Source: Candidatus Obscuribacterales bacterium (lineage in GTDB: Bacteria; Cyanobacteriota; Vampirovibrionia; Obscuribacterales; Obscuribacteraceae). From it: a stretch of DNA of 36,570 bases. Each line of letters begins with the position of its first letter. The first letter of the stretch is position 1. Shown here piece after piece: positions 1-9,681 of the stretch. The translations under genes were made by a program, and so were the position numbers. The stretch spans positions 1 through 36,570 of the forward strand of contig JAIETE010000278.1 in NCBI GenBank assembly GCA_019745505.1. Reading direction: 5' to 3'. The notes under the pieces are model-generated. The model made no database searches. It was not told the DNA's origin and was given only the letters and a program-made list of their open reading frames with translations.

Positions 1-3000
1 GAGTAGGCTGATAGGCAGTGGACCAGAACTCTCCTGTAGAAAAATCTCGAATGAAACAGAATGAACCCCAGTGATCCCGAGTGGTATCTTCGCGCCATCT
101 GGTTATGGCGTGTTCGCGCCAGCGACTGTAGCCACCACCCGAGTTAGTGATCATCACATGATAGCGGCCATTTGAGAGCAACTGTATCTCCGGAAGAGCA
201 GTATTCGGAGTACTGAAAAATCGTACAGGAGCTTCATCCGCAGCAGAACCGAAACGTACTTCAGCGGTCTCTGCCGTCTGAGAGTGGAAAGCAGTGGCTT
301 TGGGAATTCTCTCTTGAAGCAAAAGAATTGTTGATTGGAATGCCGGATCACTTTCAAATCGTCTCTGCATAGGCTGATTCTTAAGCACATGAAGGAGGGA
401 GAGAAAACTCATGCCTTGATGGTGGGCCATGTAAGACTGGACAATAGCTCTATTGTGACCGCGCGGAATTCTCGAAGTGGTGTAATCGACCGCTTCGTAG
501 AATCCATATTTGCCGCCGAAACCTTCTTCAGTCAATCGCTGCATATTGGCACAAGCTTCCTCGGGTGTCACCATCAATGCCATAACAGTCGCATATGGCG
601 CCACTACAAGGTCTTGAGCCAAACCGCGCTTGAGCCCCAGCCCCGGCACACCGAAGGCACGGTATTGATAGTTGAGATGCGCATCAACGGCAAAATATCC
701 TGACTCAGAAATTCCCCAAGGAACATTGCGCTGCTTGCCATACTCAATTTGCCGCTCGATCGAAGCAAGATAAGTTTGATCGAGCAAGGTGTTTTTGTAA
801 TTGGGCATCACCAGAAGCGGCATCAAATACTCAAACATCGAGCCGGACCAGGAAAAGAGAACAGGCTTGCCACCGGCAGTGGTCAGTGACCGGCCTAGAG
901 CAAACCAACTTTCCTGAGGCAACTGCCCTTGGGCTATGGCGACGAAATTGCATAAGCGCGCTTCGGAAGCAAGCAAATCGTAATAGCTGGCATCCACCCT
1001 TTTCTCATCGGCGTTATAGCCGATGGACAGCAATCTCTTGCTTCTGTCATAGAGAAAGTCATACTCCATGTATGACAGTTCGTCCACGTGCATCACCAGT
1101 TGATTGATGATGCCTATGCGCTCTTGAGCTCGACGGCTGGCTTCTGAAAAGAGAGTAAGGAGCTCGGTAAAACACCTAATCTCGGAAATTGGTCTATCCG
1201 CTGTACAGCTCTGCTTTACTATCGGCATCAGAGACTCGTACAGTTTAGCCAACTCACGCAAAGTAGGAATTTGCTCAATTCTGGGAATCGTTGCGGCAGC
1301 CTCTCTCAGGCCGGGAAGTGATGTCCAGGGAACCAATAGAGTCAATTCCGTGTATGCAGCGGAAATCTGACGCCTGAGAGCCTGCGCCCACCAATTAACC
1401 TCACCACCGGCAGTATCACCCAGACGAGCAATAATCTCCTGCGAGCACCTCTGCAATTGTTCTAGACAATCATGAAGACCGGAAATTGTCATTGGAGGCT
1501 CTTTCATGGTCAACTTGAGAATATCTTCCAGCTTAGCCAGCTCCGGAACAACAATCGTCTCTGCTACTTCTTGTCTGAGAACATCGAGCGTGTCCTGCAA
1601 TCCCGAAAAGACTTGGTTCGATATGACAGATTCATCGAGCGCCGCCAAAAGACCGGCTTTGAGTGTTACAAGGTGGCCACCCAGGTTGCCGCTGTCAACC
1701 GTTGAAACATACAGCGGCTTGAGCGGTTTCAACGTGGTAGTGTCGTACCAGTTGTAGAGATGGCCTCTATAGCGGTCTAGCGCTCTCATCGTGACCAGAG
1801 TGCCGTAGCTGCGCTCAACCAACTCACCTAATTGTATGTATCCAAAATCGTATGCACCAAGATTGGCTAAAAGAGAAAGCCCCATGTTGGTAGGAGAAGT
1901 TCGATGCGCCACGACATGGATGGGCACTTCTTGCATGTTATCAGGCGGCAGCCAGTGATCTTCTGCAGTCACGAACGTCTCAAAGAAAGCCCAGGTTCGG
2001 CGAGCAACTCTGCTCAAGAAAACATGCTGCTCTTCAGTCAGGTTAGCCGAAGAAGGTTTTACAGGGCGGCTGAGCCACCACGCCGCAGCCGGAGACAGGC
2101 TCCAGAGCAGCAAGACCGGCGCAGCCGCCACTATGGCGCTGGGTTTCTCCAAAATCAAAAGGGCAAGAACCGCAAATGCAATCATCGGGGCGCAGGCCAT
2201 CTGCCAATAGAGTCCAACAAAATCTCTGCGCTGCTGCCGATTGGAAACAGTAGACGGGTTCCACGCTAGCAGATTCTTCTTGGTCACGGTCATTCTAAAT
2301 AGGGTTCGAATGATGGCGTCAAGGCTATAAACGCCCTCATATGGAAGGCAAGCAAAATTGAACATTGCCTGAGCAAAATTGCGCGCCGCAGAACTCAATG
2401 AGCCGGATACATGTTGAGCCCAGTGTACATCTTCAGACTTTCGCATTAAGTCCAGCAGGGACGAGAGAAGGGAAGGCACCAGAAGAATCGCCAGCGCGGC
2501 GGCTGTCCAGATCCATGCAGGAGCGGGTGATAGCCAGCCAGCAATCAACATCGCAGTTAACGAAGAAGGGACCAGGCTGCGCCTCAAATTGTCGATGAGC
2601 TTCCACTGAGAAAGATATGTAAGTGGATTATTCTGTCTTCTCTTGCGAGATACAGGAACACTTTCAAGCAACCAGGAGATGATTTGCCAGTCACCGCGAA
2701 TCCAGCGGTGACGTCTGGCCACATCAGCACTGTATCCGGACGGGTACTCCTCATACAATTGAACATCGCTCAAAAGACCGGACCGAATATAACAACCTTC
2801 CAGAAGATCATGGCTCAGTATGCGGTTTTCTGGAAAACGAGCGCATAAGGTCTTTTCAAAAATCTCGACATCGTAAATACCCTTGCCGATGAAAGAACCT
2901 TCTCGAAAAACATCTTGATATACATCGGAAACAGCACGAGTGTATGGATCGATGCCGGCATCATTACCATGCAAGGCAGCGTATCGGGACAGATTCGTGC

Positions 3001-5041
3001 CGGGCAGACTGACTCCGACGCGCGGCTGCAGAATGCCATAGCCGGATGAGACCATCTTCTTTTCTTCGTCGAAATGAGGACGATTTAGAGGGTGCATCAT
3101 GGCGCCGACAAATTGCCTTGCTGCATCTCGCGGCAATTGCGTATCCGTATCAAGCGTGATGACAAACTTGGTGCCGATCAGTGCATCTACATTACCTACC
3201 ACAGTTGAAAAACTGTCTAGATTTCCACCCATTAGAACAGAATTGAGCGCCGCCAATTTTCCCCGTTTACGCTCATACCCCATCCAGACATTCTCAGATT
3301 TATTGAACAGTCTTGGTCTGTGAAAAAGAAAGAAGGATTTAGTGCCGTACTTCTGATTCAAATCCTCGATCTTATTGCTCGCAACCTCCACGAGCATCTC
3401 GTCTTGCGGCAGCGTCTGTAAAGAAGCATCGAGGAAATCGGTAAGAAGAGCAAAAAACAAATTGTCGTCACGATTAGCCAAGAATCTGACCTCAAGCGAT
3501 TCGACAAGATCATCGATATTGCTCAGACTGGAAATCATTGTCGGCACTATTACTAGTGTCTTCTCAGTCTTTGGAATTCCGTCAGAATAATCCAGTTTTG
3601 GCAGAGGCTTCGATGGAATCAGAAGAGTGCAGATCCAATTGACGAGTGAAACCGCCAATTGGCTGGATGCAATCAAGGTAGCAATAGTGCAGAATGCAAG
3701 AGCCGATTTAGAAGCTCCAAAGACACTCAATAAGACAGCGGCGCCGCCGGCGACGGACAGAGAGATAGTGAATATTGATGCCAAATAGGCAAAAAGCGAA
3801 AGCCTGCGCGCAAGCTTCTTGCCCCCCGCAGCAAAGGAAAACCTGAGTGCAGAGGCATTCTCCAGAAAAGGCAGCCCTTCATCGATCAGGTAATATCCGA
3901 CATGATGGGCTCGCGAATCATCCAGCTCTAAATTTTGCAGGCAAAGAGAAACCGCAGCCTGAGCAATCTCCCGTTCAGACAGCGTGGATTGTTTAGCCAG
4001 CTTCTCTACAACGTGACGATACTCGTCTCGTGTGGCAAAGTCCATGTTCGCATATGCACCGGCAGGATCAGCCAACAAAACTTTCTCGACAACGCTCTGT
4101 CCTTCAACAAATTTACGCCAATCCATGGAGCCAAGAAAACGCAGCGAGCCAATGCTATTGCTGATTGATACTTGAGCAGCGGCCTGAATTTGCGCTTCAG
4201 CCTGGACCATCTGCTCAATTGTCGTGCTGGATTCCGCCAGCTGCTGCTCCATCCACGTGAGTCCCAAAGCAAGAGCAGAGCTCTGCCCTTGCAACTTTCT
4301 GGCCAATTCCGACACGAAGGCGCTAACCATAGGTGGATTGGAACGTGCCATATCGGCAATTACCAGGATGAGGCTCTTGGGATCAGTGGTGGCCGTATCA
4401 ATCATCCTGTCCGCCCAAACGCCGGCGAGCATATGCTCGGACATGTGAACGACCATGCGCACCGCGACTCTCCGCAGGTTCTCGATGAGAGCTAAACGAA
4501 GCATGATTGGAATAGCCCAAAGCTCACCGATTTTTAGCTCGGTAACAGTCTGGTAGGATGCGACAAAGCGATCGAGACTGAGAGGGTCGAGCTTCCCGTC
4601 GCCGTGCGAAACATTGCTCAGGGCAATGTCATATACTCGGGGATATCCCGAAGAAACACCACCGATCAGGTGAGGCAATTCTCGACTGTAGCCTTTTGGA
4701 AAGTGTTTCTTGGCCGTGCGAATCTGCTCTTCAATCAAATAGAAATTGTCCAGAAGCCACTCACCAGCTGAGGTTATGCGACGATTGGCATTGACCGCTT
4801 CGGCTAGTAAGTTGCAAGCATAAGTAAGAACCTGCTCGTTTTCCGCCAAACGAGCAAGCAAGTGATCCGACGCGCGCCCAAAAGCAACCTTATGCAGCCC
4901 GGCCAAGATTTTGCCGTGCTGCTCCATTTGGTCTGCACTGAACAGCTCGGCACGCAAGGGCATTTCGTCAGCGGAAAATTGCTGGGAATCGCCGCTTTCC
5001 AAGCGAGCAAAAATCGGAGGGCGGATTTTTTTGAGGGTCAT
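1..5041 (-). CDS. ndvB: Cyclic beta-1,2-glucan synthase (NdvB/Cgs type), 3' end outside window
   Basis: The frame is open from ATG 5041 to the window edge, giving about 1,680 residues of a family that usually exceeds 2,700. Family knowledge: the enzyme builds beta-1,2-glucan at the inner membrane from UDP-glucose, and a C-terminal GH94 phosphorylase domain controls chain length. Seen: an NdvB-like N-terminal region containing YPRVYDIALSN; hydrophobic segments near residues 411-480; a GT84-type domain with DTDTQLPRD (Asp631 and Asp633) and RHRWIRGDW near 776; further hydrophobic segments near 820-860 and 950-985; a glycoamylase-like domain from HRTSPTNMGLS (about 1045) to about 1600; then the GH94 entry motif LSNGRYHVMITNSGGGYSRW near 1620. 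The phosphorylase core is not visible. No good ribosome binding site precedes the ATG; an in-frame GTG at 5047 is an alternative. An RNA-like unit ends about 170 nt upstream. Confidence 0.93.
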   Translation of the reverse strand, partial: MTLKKIRPPIFARLESGDSQQFSADEMPLRAELFSADQMEQHGKILAGLHKVAFGRASDHLLARLAENEQVLTYACNLLAEAVNANRRITSAGEWLLDNFYLIEEQIRTAKKHFPKGYSRELPHLIGGVSSGYPRVYDIALSNVSHGDGKLDPLSLDRFVASYQTVTELKIGELWAIPIMLRLALIENLRRVAVRMVVHMSEHMLAGVWADRMIDTATTDPKSLILVIADMARSNPPMVSAFVSELARKLQGQSSALALGLTWMEQQLAESSTTIEQMVQAEAQIQAAAQVSISNSIGSLRFLGSMDWRKFVEGQSVVEKVLLADPAGAYANMDFATRDEYRHVVEKLAKQSTLSEREIAQAAVSLCLQNLELDDSRAHHVGYYLIDEGLPFLENASALRFSFAAGGKKLARRLSLFAYLASIFTISLSVAGGAAVLLSVFGASKSALAFCTIATLIASSQLAVSLVNWICTLLIPSKPLPKLDYSDGIPKTEKTLVIVPTMISSLSNIDDLVESLEVRFLANRDDNLFFALLTDFLDASLQTLPQDEMLVEVASNKIEDLNQKYGTKSFFLFHRPRLFNKSENVWMGYERKRGKLAALNSVLMGGNLDSFSTVVGNVDALIGTKFVITLDTDTQLPRDAARQFVGAMMHPLNRPHFDEEKKMVSSGYGILQPRVGVSLPGTNLSRYAALHGNDAGIDPYTRAVSDVYQDVFREGSFIGKGIYDVEIFEKTLCARFPENRILSHDLLEGCYIRSGLLSDVQLYEEYPSGYSADVARRHRWIRGDWQIISWLLESVPVSRKRRQNNPLTYLSQWKLIDNLRRSLVPSSLTAMLIAGWLSPAPAWIWTAAALAILLVPSLLSSLLDLMRKSEDVHWAQHVSGSLSSAARNFAQAMFNFACLPYEGVYSLDAIIRTLFRMTVTKKNLLAWNPSTVSNRQQRRDFVGLYWQMACAPMIAFAVLALLILEKPSAIVAAAPVLLLWSLSPAAAWWLSRPVKPSSANLTEEQHVFLSRVARRTWAFFETFVTAEDHWLPPDNMQEVPIHVVAHRTSPTNMGLSLLANLGAYDFGYIQLGELVERSYGTLVTMRALDRYRGHLYNWYDTTTLKPLKPLYVSTVDSGNLGGHLVTLKAGLLAALDESVISNQVFSGLQDTLDVLRQEVAETIVVPELAKLEDILKLTMKEPPMTISGLHDCLEQLQRCSQEIIARLGDTAGGEVNWWAQALRRQISAAYTELTLLVPWTSLPGLREAAATIPRIEQIPTLRELAKLYESLMPIVKQSCTADRPISEIRCFTELLTLFSEASRRAQERIGIINQLVMHVDELSYMEYDFLYDRSKRLLSIGYNADEKRVDASYYDLLASEARLCNFVAIAQGQLPQESWFALGRSLTTAGGKPVLFSWSGSMFEYLMPLLVMPNYKNTLLDQTYLASIERQIEYGKQRNVPWGISESGYFAVDAHLNYQYRAFGVPGLGLKRGLAQDLVVAPYATVMALMVTPEEACANMQRLTEEGFGGKYGFYEAVDYTTSRIPRGHNRAIVQSYMAHHQGMSFLSLLHVLKNQPMQRRFESDPAFQSTILLLQERIPKATAFHSQTAETAEVRFGSAADEAPVRFFSTPNTALPEIQLLSNGRYHVMITNSGGGYSRWREHAITRWREDTTRDHWGSFCFIRDFSTGEFWSTAYQPT

Positions 5042-5214
5042 TAGCACCGGCTGCAGAAGAGAAAAACTTCCTCAATCAAAGAGCCGGTAGGAGTGTCAAT
5101 GTTCCTAATTTCATAGAAACATTGCAGAGTCCTGCACAACAGCGCGCACGGTAAAGTGAACAGCAGACTGCTTGATTACCGCCAGTATACTCTTTATCAG
5201 CCTTGAGTAGTGCA

Positions 5215-5254
5215 TCAAACAAAAATACCAGCCAGATTGCTCTGCGCTGGTATT
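5215..5254 (-). terminator. Intrinsic terminator of the RNA unit
   Basis: Inverted repeat AATACCAGC (5246-5254 on the minus strand) and GCTGGTATT (5224-5232) forms a perfect 9 bp stem with a 13-base loop. On the minus strand it runs into TTTTTGTTTG, a typical U-rich tail. Confidence 0.7.
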
Positions 5255-5429
5255 CTTACTACTGCCTGACTGCTCTTTGCATTAGAGCTCAGTATTTCAT
5301 CACGCTTCAGTCAGTCCTTCACGTGGTGCGGGCTTCTTGCTACGGTTTCCGGTTGACGCCAACCTGAAGTTTCCACAAAGCCCCTCGGCTCAAAGCACTC
5401 AACACTTAAGTGACGTGCTCACCGGTTAT
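5217..5429 (-). ncRNA. Candidate structured RNA, about 210 nt: free sRNA or attenuated leader of ndvB
   Basis: A sigma-70-like promoter lies just upstream and a hairpin plus U-rich tail closes the unit; it has no convincing reading frame. Several local helices can be drawn on the minus strand: AGCAC pairing with GTGCT around the palindrome CACTTAAGTG; GGGCTT pairing with AAGCCC around a GGTTG-GCGT-CAACC hairpin; and a small CGG-AAA-CCG hairpin. The unit sits between cysK and ndvB, all on the minus strand, so it could be an independent small RNA or a leader whose terminator gates transcription into ndvB. The size would fit 6S RNA, but I did not recognise 6S, SRP, RNase P, tmRNA or a known riboswitch core. 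Class unknown. Confidence 0.5.
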
Positions 5430-5435
5430 GGGATT

Positions 5436-5463
5436 AGTATATCGCGCTCACACATACGATCAA
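5436..5463 (-). promoter_or_regulatory. Sigma-70-like promoter for the RNA unit upstream of ndvB
   Basis: On the minus strand TTGATC (5463-5458) and TATACT (5441-5436) are separated by 16 bases. This predicts a start near 5429. No protein gene begins close by: ndvB starts almost 390 bases further on, beyond a terminator-like hairpin. Confidence 0.55.
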
Positions 5464-5602
5464 CTACCCCAGTGATCATTTAACGATCGCATACTTGGCA
5501 TTATCGAGATGCGCTCCGGACATAACAAGCGCGAGGCGACTATTGTTAACAAGCGCCGGATCATTTGCGCAGTTCAAACTCGCAACGATCGCATATACAA
5601 AA

Positions 5603-6592
5603 TCACTTGTCGAATTTCCAGTTCGGAAACTTCTCCTTGATCCATGAGTCATCGTATATGGTGCTCATGTAGCCTCTGCCGCCATCCGGCAGGATGGCAA
5701 GCACGTTTTTCCCGCTTCCTTCCAAGCCAATACAGTAAGAAGATGCGGCTGCCGCGATGCATCCGGAGGAGCTGCCGCCAAAGAGTCCTTCTAATTTCAT
5801 CAAGTCATAGGCGGCTTGCAGGGATTGCTCGTCGGTAACGCGAATAGCTAAGTCGACAACATCCTGATGGAAATTGCCCGGCAGAAAATCCTGCCCGATG
5901 CCTTCGACAACATACTGACCGGGTGTCGTCTTCTCATCATCATAAAGATCTGCCAGTATGCTTCCCACAGGGTCGGCAAGAATCACCTTGACGGAGGGCT
6001 TCTTCTCTTTGAGAAATCTGCCGGCACCGGATAAGGTGCCACCGGTTCCGGCCCCCGCAACAATTGCATCGATCTGACCTTCCGTTTGCTCCCAAATTTC
6101 CGGTCCTGTCACATCGTAGTGAACCTGAGCGTTATCCGGATTGTAGAATTGATCGACAAACCATCCAGCCCGCTCTTTAGTCAATCGTCGCGCAATACTC
6201 AAGAAATGATCGGGATCGCCCATCTTCTTTCCGGATGGAGTTATTACAACTTCGGCTCCAAGCGCTTTTAGCAGCTTTACTTTATCCTGACTGACCTTTT
6301 GCGAAACAATGGCGATCAGTTTATAACCTTTGAGCGCCGCCAGCATGGCCAAACCAATTCCGGTATTTCCGGCAGTCGCTTCAATGATCGTACTGCCGGG
6401 CTTCAGCTTGCCGTTGAGCTCAGCTTGCTCGATCATGTTTTTGGCGATGCGATCTTTGACGGAGCCGCCAGGATTTAGATATTCGAGCTTGGCCCACAGG
6501 TTGTGCTTATGTTTTCCCAGATCCCCGAATCGTTTCAACTTGACGATTGGAGTCTTACCAATTGCATCTGCTACGGATTCAAAAACAGCCAA
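5603..6592 (-). CDS. cysK: PLP-dependent cysteine synthase / cystathionine beta-synthase family protein
   Basis: This fold-type II PLP enzyme uses O-acetylserine (or serine) with sulfide or homocysteine to make cysteine or cystathionine in the cytosol. Seen: PLP lysine in NPGGSVKDR, substrate loop TAGNTG, phosphate-binding GAGTGGT and a GGSSSG motif near residue 275. About 329 residues, the usual catalytic-domain length, with no C-terminal CBS-domain pair. The phrase VEGIGQDFLPGNF resembles the CBS-like branch more than classical CysK, so the exact substrate is open. Start: a GTG at 6601 overlaps the Shine-Dalgarno AGAGG (6605-6601), so the TTG at 6592, eight bases downstream, is the better start. 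The upstream aldo/keto reductase stops at 6604, so the two are probably co-transcribed. Confidence 0.88.
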   Translation of the reverse strand: MAVFESVADAIGKTPIVKLKRFGDLGKHKHNLWAKLEYLNPGGSVKDRIAKNMIEQAELNGKLKPGSTIIEATAGNTGIGLAMLAALKGYKLIAIVSQKVSQDKVKLLKALGAEVVITPSGKKMGDPDHFLSIARRLTKERAGWFVDQFYNPDNAQVHYDVTGPEIWEQTEGQIDAIVAGAGTGGTLSGAGRFLKEKKPSVKVILADPVGSILADLYDDEKTTPGQYVVEGIGQDFLPGNFHQDVVDLAIRVTDEQSLQAAYDLMKLEGLFGGSSSGCIAAAASSYCIGLEGSGKNVLAILPDGGRGYMSTIYDDSWIKEKFPNWKFDK

Positions 6593-6603
6593 GCAAAACA
6601 CCT

Positions 6604-7467
6604 CTAAATCATGGGCAACGAACTCGGTTTTTTGCCGAGCGGGAATGCCCTGTCGATTCTGACAATATCTTCGTCACTCAATCTCAGATTGGCGGACCGG
6701 GCATTATCATCGGCATGAGACGGTTTGGCGGCTTTTGGAATAGCAAACAACGAGGCTCGCCGGGTCAGGAAAGAGAGTGCAACCTGATGTACAGTCGCCG
6801 AATGAGTATCTGCAATTTCCTTCAACGTTTTGTATCCGGATGAGCTTGCCGCCGGGAATCCACCTCTGCTTCCAAACGGGCTATAACCGACCACTGCAAC
6901 ATCATGCCTTTCACACCAGGGAATAACGGCGTGTTCGATTGCCCGCTCCTGCAAATGGTACAAAACCTGATTGCAAGCGATTTTTCCTTTACAGGCAATT
7001 TCGAGCGCTTCATCTAGATCATCCACGTCGAAATTGCTCACTCCCCATGACACTATTTTCCCGTCACGCTGCAATTGCTCGAAAGCGGCAATTGTGTCGC
7101 TCAACTTATACTGTCCTCTCCAGTGCAAAAGATAGCAATCCAGCCTGTCGGTCTTAAGCCTTCTCAAAGACTTCTCGCAAGCGGCGATTGTACCTGCGCG
7201 CGAGGCATTGCTCGGCAGCACTTTAGAAACCAGAAACAACTCATCTCGTCTGCCTGCGATTGCTTCGCTCACTATCTCCTCGGCTTGTCCTGCACCGTAC
7301 ATTTCAGCAGTATCGAGATGAGTCATGCCCAAATCGATGCCTTGCCGCAAAGCTCTGACCGCTTCACTGCGATCGGCTCTCTCGAATTCCCAGGTACCCT
7401 GCCCAATTACTGCTACTTCATCAATAAGAGGACCAAACTTTCGCTTTGAAATTTGGGAGACAGCCAT
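6604..7467 (-). CDS. Aldo/keto reductase
   Basis: An NADPH-dependent carbonyl reductase of about 287 residues, a normal AKR length. The barrel shows HLDTAEMYG, containing the catalytic Asp and Tyr, the catalytic Lys in FLVSK, and the catalytic His in YLLHW. Further on are GVSNFDVDDL and CNQVLYHL, typical of this family, and the cofactor-side motif FAIPKA. ATG 7467 is preferred over an in-frame GTG at 7473 because GAGG at 7476-7473 lies five bases upstream of the ATG and overlaps the GTG. The gene lies directly upstream of the cysteine synthase, with little space between them. The substrate cannot be told from sequence. Confidence 0.9.
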   Translation of the reverse strand: MAVSQISKRKFGPLIDEVAVIGQGTWEFERADRSEAVRALRQGIDLGMTHLDTAEMYGAGQAEEIVSEAIAGRRDELFLVSKVLPSNASRAGTIAACEKSLRRLKTDRLDCYLLHWRGQYKLSDTIAAFEQLQRDGKIVSWGVSNFDVDDLDEALEIACKGKIACNQVLYHLQERAIEHAVIPWCERHDVAVVGYSPFGSRGGFPAASSSGYKTLKEIADTHSATVHQVALSFLTRRASLFAIPKAAKPSHADDNARSANLRLSDEDIVRIDRAFPLGKKPSSLPMI

Positions 7468-7538
7468 ACACACCTCAACAGTTTCGCTAATGCGCAGATA
7501 AATCCCCGGTATGAAATTCGAAGACGTTTACTAAAACT

Positions 7539-9557
7539 CTACAGGCGCCACTGTTCGTCCCGGGGAATTTTCTTCTCTAGAAGGTCAGCCTCTCGGTCGA
7601 GCGCATCGCCCTGTGAAACTCTGTCGGTCAATTGCAAGAGGTCTGCAAAACTGCGAAGGCAGAGAAGAAGTATATTATCTCTGTTTTTTAGCTTGCGCGC
7701 GCGTTCTAAAGCTGTCTTGAGTTCCGGCTCCGCCTGCTCGAAATCGTTGCGATCCAAATCGAACTGTCCTAATTTGTTCAGCGCCGCGACGGCAAATGAA
7801 GGGTCGTCGGCGCTGTGCTTCTCAAATACAGCAAGAGCGTGTGACAGCAGATCGCGGACTTGCCCAAATTTCCTTTGAGCGATGTAACATTCCGCCAATC
7901 TCATTTCGAGCTTCGCCACTACTACATTGTCGTCACCGACCATTTTTTTCTCGATGGCTAGAACTCGTTTTAGCAATTGCTCCTGCTCCAACCAGAGCCC
8001 TTTGCCGGACAGCTTGGCGGAAACAGACACAAATTTAGGAATCTCTGCTTCAGCTTTAAGCATCTTGCTGCTCTGCGAGACGCCTGATTGCGCTTTCGAG
8101 TCAAAAGTATCGATCAGCTTCATCAGCTCCTCGTACTCTTGCTTAACTCTTTCCGTATCGATCGCAGCTATTTGATTATTCAGCTTCTCAAGATCTTCAG
8201 CGTGACCTTCCCACTTCTCATACAAAACTGTTTTGGAACGCAGTGTCGTCTGCAAGCGCTGCTTTCGATCACCAAAACGCCTGCATCGATCCTCAGCTTT
8301 CGAAAAATTACGTTCTGCTCCCTCGTAATTGCCTTTCTTCACGTCTTCTTCGGCTTGGGACAAATAGAGCGACCAGATCAATTTATCGAGCGGCGCGCCC
8401 CTGTCATCTGAAGCTCCGGGCCACAAAGCGACAAAGGCCACAGTGACGAGCAGTACACTGGAAACAGTTGAGACGAGAATCAACTCAACGGGCGCTTTCT
8501 TCTTTGTGCCTTTGCCATATGGTGCAGCTTGCTTTCTCGAATCAAGCAGAGCGCCCCCATCTTTTCCCCCAAGCGCCTTGGATATACTGGACAGAACATC
8601 GCGTAGCTCAGATGCTGTTTGAAAGCGTATATCGGGGTCTTTCTGCAAACAGCAAAGAATAGCGGCTTCCAATTCGGCGGGAACATCAGCGCTCGGCGCC
8701 TTTTCGCTGATAAGTTTGGGATGCTGTTCGACATGCATATTCATGGTCGCCAGATAACTGTCGCCGATGAAAGGCGGCTCTCCGGCTACTGCCTCATACA
8801 TCAAACAACCAAGGGCATAGATATCGGAGCGAGTATCGAGTTCGCGACCCAGGCACTGCTCGGGACTCATATAAATAGGACTGCCAAAAACCTCGCCGGT
8901 TCTGGTCAGCTGCTGCTGCACCTTTCCCGCTTGTGGAAGGAGTTTTGCTATACCGAAGTCGACAAGCTTGACTTGCTCGGCACCGTCATCTCGACGAGTC
9001 AAAATCACATTGGCAGGTTTCAAATCGCGATGAACGATACCTTTCTTGTGCGCAGCCTCAAGACCATCGCATACCTGTTTAAAAATCGAGATAGCGCGAA
9101 GATACGGAATGCGCCCCTCTTGATCGATGACTTTCTCGAGACTCTCGCCCTCGATGCAGTCCATCACAAAAAATGGCTCGCCGGATGGGGAAATTCCAAA
9201 GTCATAGACAGTGATTACATTTTGATGGCTGAGAGAACTCGCGGCCTGCGCCTCGAGACGAAAGCGCTCCAATGCCATGCCGTCATCCTTCAGGTTACGG
9301 TGGAGCATCTTAATTGCGACAGTTCTGTTCATCAAACTGTGCTGCGCTTTGTAGACAATACTCATGCCGCCAAGACCAAGAACCGACTCGATCAAATAAC
9401 GCTCGGCAAAAACGCTGCCGATTAGAGGATCATTGCCGGGACCGCGCAGCTCGGTTTGATCATGCGGACAGTTGACAATGTCACCCTCAAACTGCCGGTA
9501 GCAGGAAGGACAATATTTCTTGTCTATTGAGACTGTGTGATTCGACGAATCGTACAT
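7539..9557 (-). CDS. Transmembrane Ser/Thr protein kinase with N-terminal zinc ribbon and TPR-like tail
   Basis: A bacterial Hanks-type kinase of 672 residues. Residues 16-32 form a zinc-ribbon-like CPSC...CPHD element. The kinase domain spans about 54-325: glycine loop LGLGGMSIVYK, Lys83 in AIKML, HRDLKPAN at 176-183, DFG at 200-202 and SPEQ at 231-234; all catalytic residues are present. A basic juxtamembrane stretch precedes one transmembrane helix at about 357-379. The rest is helical, with a coiled-coil-like part followed by TPR-like repeats such as AVAALNKLGQFDLDRNDFEQ. Family logic puts the kinase in the cytosol and the tail outside. No Shine-Dalgarno is evident before the ATG. A PP2C phosphatase lies 22 kb away, so a pairing is only a guess. 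Confidence 0.93.
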   Translation of the reverse strand: MYDSSNHTVSIDKKYCPSCYRQFEGDIVNCPHDQTELRGPGNDPLIGSVFAERYLIESVLGLGGMSIVYKAQHSLMNRTVAIKMLHRNLKDDGMALERFRLEAQAASSLSHQNVITVYDFGISPSGEPFFVMDCIEGESLEKVIDQEGRIPYLRAISIFKQVCDGLEAAHKKGIVHRDLKPANVILTRRDDGAEQVKLVDFGIAKLLPQAGKVQQQLTRTGEVFGSPIYMSPEQCLGRELDTRSDIYALGCLMYEAVAGEPPFIGDSYLATMNMHVEQHPKLISEKAPSADVPAELEAAILCCLQKDPDIRFQTASELRDVLSSISKALGGKDGGALLDSRKQAAPYGKGTKKKAPVELILVSTVSSVLLVTVAFVALWPGASDDRGAPLDKLIWSLYLSQAEEDVKKGNYEGAERNFSKAEDRCRRFGDRKQRLQTTLRSKTVLYEKWEGHAEDLEKLNNQIAAIDTERVKQEYEELMKLIDTFDSKAQSGVSQSSKMLKAEAEIPKFVSVSAKLSGKGLWLEQEQLLKRVLAIEKKMVGDDNVVVAKLEMRLAECYIAQRKFGQVRDLLSHALAVFEKHSADDPSFAVAALNKLGQFDLDRNDFEQAEPELKTALERARKLKNRDNILLLCLRSFADLLQLTDRVSQGDALDREADLLEKKIPRDEQWRL

Positions 9558-9681
9558 TTTAAAACTACAAAATCTCGGTCAATTTCCGCTTTCATTGACT
9601 GAGTAAGCATCTTCATTGTCAAGCATCGCGACCATATAGGTACTATCTTACCAACCACGCGGTACCCTAAACTGGGCAAGA

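Noticed and set aside
8619..9425. A 268-codon open frame on the plus strand opposite the Ser/Thr kinase.
   Set aside because: It lies entirely over the catalytic domain of a clear gene, and its translation has no recognisable motif; it is an antisense shadow.
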